In this document: positions 1-10,169 of the stretch, one piece after another
Layout of the letters: every line of letters begins with the position of its first letter
How positions within the stretch are numbered: the first letter of the stretch is position 1
DNA from: Pleurodeles waltl
Taxonomy: Eukaryota; Chordata; Amphibia; Caudata; Salamandridae
Direction: 5' to 3'
Assembly (NCBI RefSeq): GCF_031143425.1
Contig: NC_090438.1
Location: 753,079,823-753,143,822 of the forward strand
DNA length: 64,000 bases
Made by a program: the position numbers and the translations under genes
Notes under the pieces: model-generated
Databases searched by the model: none
The model's input: the letters and a program-made list of their open reading frames with translations, nothing else
What the model was told of the DNA's origin: nothing

Positions 1-1007
1 TACACACCACCCACTCTATACCAGTGTGGCACACAATGACGTCACACTCACTTCTTTCAGCAATGCAGTCGCTTCGCAATTGTCTCTCATACAATCGCTC
101 ACTGACACACCTAATGCAAAATATTGCGAGCAAAAACCCACAACCTGTCTGCAAATACAGGATAGGGACTCAAAACACTTCAAAGTTGTACGGAGATACA
201 CTTTCCGGCTTTAGCCTTCACAAATATACAACGAATGGAACTTCACCAGCAATTCTCACTCTAGTTGTTACAGATCTTCAATGTGCTCTCAGGATTCACC
301 TAGTACCAACCAAAACTCACACTCATTCAAGGAAAACTTGACACTACCAATGACGTCTCTTGACAAGTATCTCACTGCAGACAATAAATTAACCAAGTGT
401 CTTCTACACTTGTGCGTTATCCCAGGATCTTAGGCCACGTTGAACCCATCAACAACAACAGCAACCGTACATTTTTTTTAGCAAAAAGAGCCACAATCAA
501 ACAAGTACAAAAACTCTGCAAAAGATTTCACAACATCATACTTTACCACAACCTTTAGGCCAAAAGCAATGCAAGCTCAAAACCCCATTAATACACATCT
601 GTCTCTCGCAGGAACGGCGCTTGAACTTCATTAGTCTTCTGAACGGACCATGAGACAGAATTCGGGGTGGATTAAATTTGGAATGGGCAATCACCTGGGA
701 CCAATCCTATCTCCCTAACACTACACTTAAATGGTTCTTTATCCTGTGGTACAAACATCATCTGCTACCAGATCTGCTAAAGCATTTTCATCCTTCACAG
801 GAATCAATGCTCAACAAGGTCAGCGTATCTTTGGACCATGCATATGGTGTGATAGAATTAAACAACAACATTTCAGTGTAAACCAATTACATTACACAGT
901 ATGACCACTGTGGCCATACAAGGGAAAACTCCAGCCAGGAATAAAGTTAAAGGGTTTTATTACAGACTTAAGCTCAGAGTCATGTAGACAATTGTCAAAA
1001 CTAAATT
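1..1007. other. Unassigned intronic sequence
   Basis: AT-rich sequence with only short frames of up to about 105 codons and no family motif I recognise. No convincing exon with splice sites and no terminal repeats were seen. Confidence 0.4.
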
Positions 1008-1490
1008 ATAAAGATACAGTATCACCAAGGGTTGACCAAGGTGACAAATTAAGGTCAGGCGAACTAAGATAAGGAGAACAAGGAATTCAACAAAGACTAT
1101 ACAAAACATCAGTAAGATAACATGATGTATGGAAAACAAGCGTTGCTCAGTTTTACATTAAGGCAGTTCAAATCATCACAGTTCAATTTAATTGGGTGAA
1201 ACGCATGCTGGCAAAAAGACGACAAGGGCAAAAGGAATGTAGAAAACGGTAATCTTGGGCATTAGGTTACTAACTAAAGTGGGTAAAAAGTCAAAATTAA
1301 GATGATACAGTATCACCCAGGGTTGACCAAGGCAGCGCAGTAAGTTCAGGAGAACTAACATTAAGAGAAATAGGCAATCAACAAAGACAATACAGAACAT
1401 CAGTAAGATAACCTGATGTGTGGAAATCAAGTGTTGCTCAGATTCAATAAGCATTAAGGCAGTTCAAATCATCACAGTTCAATTTAGTTG
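1008..1490. repeat. Diverged tandem duplication, about 292-bp unit
   Basis: The block beginning near 1008 (a run containing ACAGTATCACC then GGTTGACCAAGG) recurs near 1300. Both copies carry the shared string GTAAGATAAC about 100 bases on and end with the shared string CAGTTCAAATCATCACAG before TTGGG. The second copy stops near 1490. Substitutions and small indels show it is not recent. The family is unknown. Confidence 0.65.
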
Positions 1491-1875
1491 GGATTCTTCT
1501 GGGATCTGACCAAAGTGCAGCTAGGTATTGACATATTAAAGTTCATACGGCAATATGATTCATCAGTGCACTAGTCCATTTGAAGTTTAGGGGACAACAT
1601 CCAATCAAAATCAACCATACAACTCCATCTTGAAACATCTTCAGGTTTTGCCCAGGTGGGGAGTAGTGTCCATCCATGTAGCCCCACGCAAGATTGAAAC
1701 AAATGTTTAATGTGCTAGTCCAGCGACAAGGATGTTCTCCATCGAAGGTCAGTTTCTCACACCTCTCTATGTGTAAAACAATAGGCTTCTATTACCAAAC
1801 TAGTCTTCCCATGGGAACGGAGTCTGAAAGGAAGGTACACGTTAACAAAATGACTTGACATTCTCTGCAATCACA
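1491..1875. other. Unassigned sequence between repeats
   Basis: No coding frame, inverted repeat or recognisable mobile-element motif was found. It directly abuts the (AATC)n tail of the antisense L2 copy. Confidence 0.4.
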
Positions 1876-4445
1876 AGTACAATCAATCAATCAATCAATC
1901 AGTGGATTTGTTGGGCTCCGTTATCACCGGTAAGGGTATCCAGGCGCTGTGTCAGCTGCATGGGATTCAGCCGGAGGACTCCGTTGAATAGCTAGGTATT
2001 GAGCTGTCTTCTGAGCTCCAGGATAATGGGGGAGGACCTCAGTTGAAGGGGGAGATTGTTCCAAGCTTTTGTTGCCAGGTAGGAGAAGGCGCCTCTACCA
2101 TAGTTGCTCCTGCGGAAGCGTGGAGTGTGGGCGAGGTAGAGGGTGGCAGATTGAATGTGTCTGGTGGGGTGGTGAAAGTTTAGGCAGTGGTTGAAGCAAG
2201 CAGGTCCGAGGTTGTATAGGGTCTTGTAGGTGAGAATCAGCAGATTGAATTGGCATTGTTTGTGTATGGGGAGTCAGTGGAGTTGTGGGGGTATGTTCTT
2301 AGGTTGTGGAGTATGAGCCATGCTGCTGTGTTTTGAATGATTTGGCGTTTCTTCATGAGGTGTGTTGAGTCTGACGTAAAGAGTGTTACCATAGTCCAGA
2401 CGGCTGATCGGTGACGGTGCGCCTGGTGATGCTAGGTAGCCACTTGAAGATCTTGCATAGGATGCGGAGGGTGTGGAAACAGGTGGAGGAAACTGGGTTG
2501 ACCTGTTTTTCATGCTTAATTTTTTGTGGGCATGTTCTGTCAGTGTGGGATGGGGGTCCTAAGTCTGAAGGCCACCAGGAGCTGTCCCAAGGTGAGGTGG
2601 AATTTCTGAGTATCAGGACTTCGGTTTTATTGGTGTTAAGTTTGAGGCAGTTCTCCCTCGTCCAGTCAGGTATAATGCTCATGCAGAGTTGAAAGTTGGT
2701 CTTAGACTTGGAGTGGTCTTCTGATAGCAAGAAGATGAGCTGCATGTCCTCTGCACAGGAGAGTGTGTTCGGTCTGTGGTTTCTTACAAAGTTGGCCTGG
2801 GCAGGTTATGTAGGTGTTGAATAGGGTGGTGCTGAGGTAAGATCTACCCCTTGAGGGTCAGGGCAGCCCAGTGTCCTTGGTCTAAGAGGGTTCTGATATT
2901 GTCCATCATTGCTGTGATTGGAGCGGAATCCAGCAGTTTGTTGTCTTCTAAGTAAGACGCGAGTTATTAATTGATGGCTTTCTCTAAAACATGTGCTTGA
3001 AAAGGGAGCAAGGAAATTGGTCAGTAGTTTTTGAGGTCGTTGGGGATGGTAGAGGGCTTCTATAGGAGGTGTTTGATTCTCGTGGATTTCCAGTCGTTCG
3101 AGTAGGTGACTAAGTTAAGGGATGAGTTGAGGATGTCTGTGAGTCTGTTGCCAATGCTTTTGATGCCGAGATTGAACAAATGATGTGGGCATGGGTCTTT
3201 GGGTGATATTAAGTGGATGGTTTTCATGATGTCAGTGGTAGTTTGGGTGGTGAGCTGATTCCACTTGTAGATTCTGTGTTTAGAAGGAGCATCCAAGAGG
3301 GTGAGGAGGCTGAGTCTTCTGCAGTGAGCTGGGGTACAAAGTTCCTGTATATAGTAGTGATTTTGTCGTGAAAGTAGGCGGCGAGGGAGTCGCACAGTTC
3401 CTAAGTCAGGTATATGGTGTTCTTTAGTGCTGAAGGGTTGGCGAACTCTTTAAGAATATTGAAGCGTCTTTGCTGCAGTTGCAGCTGGCTTGAATGCGAG
3501 TGGACAAGGCTTGCTTTCTGACATTTTTTGGAGAGTTTGTAGTAGTGGTTGAGAGTGTACTTGAATGTTGATCGTTCATTGTAGAGTGTGGATTTGTGCC
3601 ATTTCCTTTCTAGTTGTTTGCTGGTGCGTTTTGCGGTGCAGAGATCTGGCGTGTACCAACTTGATTGTTTGGAGGTTTTGTAGGGTTTGGTGGTTTTGGT
3701 GGGTTGACAATGTCTGTGCAGTGTGATATCTTGGAGGTGAAGTATTTGACATCTCTTTGGATGTCTGTGGTTGTGAGTGGTGTCCAGCGTGTAGGAGTTG
3801 AGTGCGTCGGGCCACTGATTTCCAGTTATCTTGTTCCAACTTTGATGTGAGGTGGGAGGAGGTCTGGGTATTCTGTTCTGTGTGAAGAGGTATTTGAAAT
3901 GAACTATGGCTTGGTCGGTCTAGGTAAGCTTGGTGGTGTGACTGTATTCAATCTGTTGCTAGAGGTGAATATGGGGTCAAGGGTGTGTCCAGTGATGTGT
4001 CTGTGACTCCCTGTCAGAGGCCGATGAGTCCCATACTGCCATGGAGGTTGGTGGTGTGGGAGTCATTGGTGCCCGAGCAAGACGTAGTGTTCGGTTTTGA
4101 TGGCTTGTGGGGTGATTTCCGGATTGGTGTCACAGGACCCAGGGCGGGGTCTGAGGGGGTTCTATAGGCGAGTGTGCCTTTGATGGTGGTGGTGTTGTCG
4201 ATGTTGATCTGAAAGTTGATGTGCTCCATGATTGGTGCGCTTGTCTCTTCTGTGGTTGTGCAGTGGATTGATTATTTGTGGATTTTGGCGGAGCCTCCTC
4301 CAAGCTTGTTGGTGAGGTCATGGTTTACGGTCTTGTAGCCATCAGGTAAGGCTGCAGCAGAGGCGGTGTTGAGCCAGGCTCCTGTGAGGAAAACTAGGTC
4401 AGGTGCAAGGATGGTGATGGTGTCCAATATCTTGTATAGTACAGG
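1876..4445 (-). mobile_element. Decayed 5'-truncated L2-group LINE, antisense
   Basis: Read on the minus strand, this is an old copy of the same broad family as the intact element at 10170-13244. An (AATC)n run at 1876-1903 is its 3' tail on this strand. The body covers the RT and its C-terminal region: minus-strand frames at 2386-2745 and 3060-3395 align residue by residue with the intact protein, for example the shared TEVLIL and SDPCPH-like segments. It extends back into the endonuclease domain, where a segment near 4385-4440 resembles the DLLDSI...TETW region. It ends near 4445 inside the endonuclease, a typical 5' truncation. Many stops and frameshifts make it non-functional. Confidence 0.85.
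2386..3400 (-). pseudogene. Broken L2 reverse-transcriptase fragment
   Basis: Two of the clearest coding remnants of the antisense LINE. The 2386-2745 frame (minus) contains KLNTNKTEVLILRNS, then WDSSWWPSDLG and a PVSSTCFHTLRILCKIFKW segment, each matching the post-YADD region of the intact 1024-residue L2 protein. The 3060-3395 frame matches the region between endonuclease and RT (a PKDPCPHHLFN segment followed by ILNSSL). The catalytic YADD box is not preserved in a readable frame. It is a dead pseudogene with no sign of host use. Confidence 0.8.
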
Positions 4446-5465
4446 GCCTCACTTGGGCTAATGTGAGTGAATTATAACAGCGCATTAATACAGTCAAATA
4501 AAACACATTTTTATATGCAAACTGTAAGTTCAACATTAATACTTCTTCATTAATATTCATGTTACAGTAACTTTAACCAAAATAACTGTTAACACATTTC
4601 AATCATTATAATGCAGAACTACATTTCTCTATTTTTGCACACATATTTTAAACACTAATTAATAGAAATTCAATATTGTTTCAATATAGACTATTAGTTT
4701 AGACTCTAGATTATATCATAATGACAGATTAATCCTTCAATTGTAAATTGAAAAATAAATCTTGATACCACCAATGTATCAGCCATTAGTCTAAACGAAT
4801 GCACACTAAAATAGCTCCTCAGTGCATCACTCTGCAACCAAAACCATTAGTACCTTGCTTAACATAATGCATAACTGTCACGTATAGATGATCACTGTGA
4901 TATGAGGGACAGCGCTACAATTTCTGCTACATCAGTTTTCTTTCTGACTTGGTCTTCATTTAGCTTCTCATGTTAATATGTTGTAATGGAGTTCTTCATA
5001 TTTCCTTGTCAAGAAGAATTGTTGATTCCTCCAATGCAGGCTCAGTAGAAAATTATTGTCTATACCTGATTTTTGCCCTTAGATGACATCACATTTACTC
5101 CGTCAGTCTTCAGTTCAGTCCCTCTGGTTTTCTAGTCCTACTCTCCCAAATGTCTAGATGTCTTCTAAGGCTAGTATCTACCATGCCTGTTCACAAAAAG
5201 ACAGTACATTCAGTAAAAGAAACAAAAAACACCTGCCTTTACAAAGTTACTGTACAGTATGAACACGGAAGGTGAGGTACAATATTACTTGTCAAAAAAT
5301 TGTGTTGATATGGATATTGTAACTGCTGAACTTTGAATTAGTTGTTTGCCCATGAAGATAAAAACAGAACTGTGATAGATTTGTATTTCAATAATGATGA
5401 CAGGTAAGCATTAAATCAAGGTCAAAGGGAGTCTCGTGGAGTAAACTGTCATTGACCCTGGTTTG
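4446..5465. other. AT-rich intronic sequence
   Basis: About 1 kb between the truncated L2 copy and the next repeat. I see no open frame, splice-bounded exon or terminal repeat; mainly AT-rich unique-looking sequence. Confidence 0.4.
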
Positions 5466-6240
5466 ATTTGTGTCTGTTGGGGGGCACTATGCAAAGTCAC
5501 ACAAGTGGGGGAGCATTTTTATTGGGACAAGTGGGGGAACGCTGTGTGAAAGGAATTTTGTGGATTCCTGTTGATCCCAGAGGTTTACATCACAGAAATA
5601 CAAGCAAAACAACAAAGTCTGTTGCGGGTCATTTTAGAGGCTGGGGTTACGCCCAATGCCAAGGCAGGCCGCCCCCACCTGTTTCTCTACAAAAATGTTA
5701 TCCCAAGGGTCAGACGGGCTTTCTGCCCTCAGGGGTGTAGAAAGAAATTTGGGACTAGTTGTACTGGAGAGCATTATCCATTGCCAAGGGTAGCCACTCC
5801 CCCCTCTAAATATAATCCCTGGTGGCCTAGTGGGCTTTCTGTCTATCGCCCCTCACCCTCAACCCCCAGCCAGATGCTGATTGGAGTAAAATGCCTCCAT
5901 TCTGCCCCGGACTGGGGGCAGAAAGACTGCTGGGTGTTATATGGATGGGTTGGGCTAGGCCCAATCACTGAGTGGTCTTCCCCCACCTAGTTATGGCCCT
6001 ATTTAAAAAAATCCCATGTGTCTAGTGGGCTTTCTGGAAAGAGGGGTCAAAAAGACTTCTGGTCTCAGTGGGTGCAATAGTCCATTGTTGGGAAGACGGA
6101 CCCCACCCCCCCACCAAATATAGTCCCTGGTGGTGGTGTGGGCTTTCTGCCCCCACTAGCAGCAGACTGGAGGAATACATCTCCAATCTAGGGTTATATG
6201 GGTGGAGGGCCGGGTGGGCTGCCTTGAGCCATTTATCACT
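5466..6240. repeat. Left part of an older repeat split by the L2 insertion
   Basis: Contains diverged copies of a CCTGGTGG-x-CTAGTGGGCTTTCTG-like motif near 5705, 5820, 6015 and 6120, separated by roughly 100-200 bases. A related motif (GTCCCTGATGTCTAGTGGATTGGG) resumes at about 13367, just past the 3' tail of the L2 element. The L2 element therefore probably inserted into this repeat. Short frames here (for example 5571-5990) look incidental. Confidence 0.55.
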
Positions 6241-9200
6241 TGTCTGTAATCTTCTTCTGTACTCTTCTTTCCCCCGTCTTCACTCTTCTTCTCTTCTTTC
6301 TCATCTTCTTCTGTGGTCTTCTGCCCTCTGTTCTTCGTTTTCTGTATCTTCTTCTGTGTTCTTTTGTGTTCTTCTGTGTTCTTCCGGTCTTCCTTTCTTC
6401 TCTCCTTCCGGTCTTCTGATCTTCCTTTCTTCTCTCCTTCCGGTCTTCTGTTCTTCTGTTCTTCTGTTCTTCTTGTCTTCTGCCTTCGGCTCTTCTGCCT
6501 CCTCCGTCCTCTTCTCCCCGCGCCTGCCCTCCTGCTCCTGCCTCATCCCCCTCCCCCATTCGCATCCCCCTCTCTATCTCCCCTATCTAACCCGTTCACT
6601 ATCTACCTCCCTCACTCCTCCTATCTACCTATCTCTCTATCCCACTATCTAACTCCCTCACTCTCCACCTCCTCCTATCTTCCTATCTCTCTATCTATTT
6701 CCCTATCTATCTATTTCCCTATCTACCCATTTTCTCTATCTATTTCTCTATCTCTCCCCCCTCCCTCACCCCCTCTATTACCTATCTTCCTATCCTCTCA
6801 CTCTACCTCTCACCCTCACCCACCTCTACAACCCCCCCTCCCCTATCTTCTCAACCCTACTCCTATCTTTCTCCCTTATCTCCTAAACCTCCTAACACTC
6901 ACCCCCCTCCACCCTTAAACCCTCCTCCCCCAGCTCTTCTCACTCTACCTGTCCCCCCCTTCCTCGCGCTTTCCCGCCGCGACCTCCTGCACGCCCCCGT
7001 CCCCCAGCTCCCATTCGCCCCCACCTGACCCCTCCCCCCCTCCTACCTCATATGGCGCCCGCTGCGCGACAGTGGTAGCGACCCTTGACCCAAGGGTAGG
7101 TCGCTCCCCCTGCCGCTGCAGCTCCTCCAGGTTCCTGAGTTCCTGAGACCCACCTCACAGTAAGTACCCCCCCTCCCAGCCCCTCGCTCTGCCCCGCGCT
7201 ACTCACCCTCTCTCCTGCTCCTGCTTCTTTTCTTCTTTTCTTCTTCTCTGTTCTTCTGTTCTTCCTCCTCGCTCCTCGTCTGTAATCTTCTTCTGTACTC
7301 TTCTTTCCCCCGTCTTCACTCTTCTTCTCTTCTTCCTCATTTTCTTCTGTGGTCTTCTGCCCTCTGTTCTTCGTTTTCTGTATCTTCTTCTGTGTTCTTT
7401 TGTGTTCTTCTGTGTTCTTCTGTGTTCTTCCGGTCTTCCTTTCTTCTCTCCTTCCGGTCTTCTGATCTTCCTTTCTTCTCTCCTTCCGTTCTTCTGTTCT
7501 TCTGTTCTTCTTGTCTTCTGTTCTTCTTGTCTTCTGCCTTCGGCTCTTCTGCCTCCTCCGTCCTCTTCTCCCCGCGCCTGCCCTCCTGCTCCTGCCTCAT
7601 CCCCCTCCCCCACTCGCATCCCCCTCTCTATCTCCCCTATCTAACCCGTTCACTATCTACCTCCCTCACTCCTCCTATCTACCTATCTCTCTATCTCTCT
7701 ATCCCACTATCTAACTCCCTCAGTCTCCACCTCCTCCTATCTTCCTATCTATCTATCGATTTCCCTATCTACCCATTTTCTCTATCTATTTCTCTATCTC
7801 TCCCCCCCTCCCTCACCCCCTCTATTACCTATCTTCCTATCCTCTCACTCTACCTCTCACCCTCACCCACCTCTACAACCCCCCCTCCCCTATCTTCTCA
7901 ACCCTACTCCTATCTTTCTCCCTTATCTCCTAAACCTCCTAACACTCACCCCCTTCCACCCTTAAACCCTCCTCCCCCAGCTCTTCTCACTCTACCTGTC
8001 CCCCCCCTTCCTCGCGCTTTCCCGCCGTGACCTCCTGCACGCCCCCGCCCCCCAGCTCCCATTCGCCCCCACCTGACCCCTCCCCCCCTCCTACCTCATA
8101 TGGCGCCCGCTGCACGACAGTGGTAGCGACCCTTGACCCAAGGGTAGGTCGCTCCCCCTGCCGCTGCAGCTCCTCCAGGTTCCTGAGTTCCTGAGACCCA
8201 CCTCACAGTAAGTACCCCCCCCCCTCCCAGCCCCTCGCTCTGCCCCGCGCTACTCACCCTCTCTCCTGCTCCTGCTTCTTTTCTTCTTTTCTTCTTCTCT
8301 GTTCTTCTGTTCTTCCTCCTCGCTCCTCGTCTGTAATCTTCTTCTGTACTCTTCTTTCCCCCGTCTTCACTCTTCTTCTCTTCTTCCTCATTTTCTTCTG
8401 TGGTCTTCTGCCCTCTGTTCTTCGTTTTCTGTATCTTCTTCTGTGTTCTTTTGTGTTCTTCTGTGTTCTTCTGTGTTCTTCCGGTCTTCCTTTCTTCTCT
8501 CCTTCTCTCCTTCCGGTCTTCTGATCTTCCTTTCTTCTCTCCTTCCGTTCTTCTGTTCTTCTTGTCTTCTGTTCTTCTTGTCTTCTGCCTTCGGCTCTTC
8601 TGCCTCCTCCGTCCTCTTCTCCCCGCGCCTGCCCTCCTGCTCCTGCCTCATCCCCCTCCCCCACTCGCATCCCCCTCTCTATCTCCCCTATCTAACCTGT
8701 TCACTATCTACCTCCCTCACTCCTCCTATCTACCTATCTCTCTATCTCTCTATCCCACTATCAAACTCCCTCAGTCTCCACCTCCTCCTATCTTCCTATC
8801 TCTCTATCTATTTCCCTATCTATCGATTTCCCTATCTACCCATTTTCTCTATCTATTTCTCTATCTCTCCCCCCCTCCCTCACCCCCTCTATTACCTATC
8901 TTCCTATCCTCTCACTCTACCTCTCACCCTCACCCACCTCTACAACCCCCCCTCCCCTATCTTCTCAACCCTACTCCTATCTTTCTCCCTTATCTCCTAA
9001 ACCTCCTAACACTCACCCCCCTCCACCCTTAAACCCTCCTCCCCCAGCTCTTCTCACTCTACCTGTCCCCCCCCTTCCTCGCACTTTCCCGCCGCGACCT
9101 CCTGCACGCCCCCGCCCCCAAGCTCCCATTCGCCCCCACCTGACCCCTCCCCCCCTCCTACCTCATATGGCGCCCGCTGCGCGACAGTGGTAGCGACCCT

Positions 9201-10169
9201 TGACCCAAGGGTAGGTCGCTCCCCCTGCCGCTGCAGCTCCTCCAGGTTCCTGAGTTCCTGAGACCCACCTCACAGTAAGTACCCCCCCCTCCCAGCCCCT
9301 CGCTCTGCCCCGCGCTACTCACCCTCTCTCCTGCTCCTGCTTCTTTTCTTCTTTTCTTCTTCTCTGTTCTTCTGTTCTTCCTCCTCGCTCCTCGTCTGTA
9401 ATCTTCTTCTGTACTCTTCTTTCCCCCGTCTTCACTCTTCTTCTCTTCTTCCTCATTTTCTTCTGTGGTCTTCTGCCCTCTGTTCTTCGTTTTCTGTATC
9501 TTCTTCTGTGTTCTTTTGTGTTCTTCTGTGTTCTTCTGTGTTCTTCCGGTCTTCCTTTCTTCTCTCCTTCCGGTCTTCTGATCTTCCTTTCTTCTCTCCT
9601 TCCGTTCTTCTGTTCTTCTGTTCTTCTGTTCTTCTTGTCTTCTGTTCTTCTTGTCTTCTGCCTTCGGCTCTTCTGCCTCCTCCGTCCTCTTCTCCCCGCG
9701 CCTGCCCTCCTGCTCCTGCCTCATCCCCCTCCCCCACTCGCATCCCCCTCTCTATCTCCCCTATCTAACCCGTTCACTATCTACCTCCCTCACTCCTCCT
9801 ATCTTCCTATCTCTCTATCTATTTCCCTATCTATCGATTTCCCTATCTACCCATTTTCTCTATCTATTTCTCTATCTCTCCCCCCTCTCTCACCCCCTCT
9901 ATTACCTATCTTCCTATCCTCTCACTCTACCTCTCACCCACCTCTACAACCCCCCCTCCCCTATCTTCTCCACCCTACTCCTATCTTTCTCCCTTATCTC
10001 CTAAACCTCCTAACACTCACCCCCTCCACCCTTAAAACCCCCTCCCTCAGCTCTTCTCACTCTACCTGTCCCCCCCTCCCTCGCGCTTTCCCGACGCGAC
10101 CTCCTGCACGCCCCCGCCCCCCAGCTCCCATTCGCCCCCACCTGACCCCTCCCCCCCCTCCTACCTCAT
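6241..10169 (+). promoter_or_regulatory. Tandem 5' UTR/promoter monomer array of the LINE
   Basis: Three complete monomers and a 5'-truncated one precede the ORF. Measured between successive CATATGGC landmarks (7049, 8097, 9164, 10167) the periods are 1048, 1067 and 1003 bp. Each monomer has the same order: a (TTCTTC)-rich block, a GCGCCTGCCC-rich block, a (CTAT)n block, a C-rich block, then CATATGGC(G/A). In the three upstream monomers the landmark is followed by a short palindrome and a CACAGTAAGT potential splice donor. Length differences are mainly gains or losses in the CT and CTAT tracts. Promoter function is inferred by analogy with tandem promoter monomers of rodent L1; no transcript evidence is available. 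Long Leu/Ser/Phe- or Arg/Glu-rich frames across the array are low-complexity artefacts. Confidence 0.75.
7077..7104 (+). repeat. Conserved hairpin in each LINE monomer
   Basis: AGCGACC...GGTCGCT arms enclose a second pairing CCCTTG...CAAGGG, so the RNA or single strand can fold into a compact stem. It lies 23 bases after the monomer ATG, is repeated at about 8125-8153 and 9192-9220, and is absent after the true ORF start at 10170. The pairing is seen directly; any role in transcription or translation is a guess. Confidence 0.6.

Noticed and set aside
6068..9768. Long frames on both strands, Leu/Ser/Phe-rich on + and Arg/Glu-rich on -
   Set aside because: They arise from CT-rich (TTCTTC)n sequence in the LINE monomers, overlap in several frames and repeat with the monomer period.
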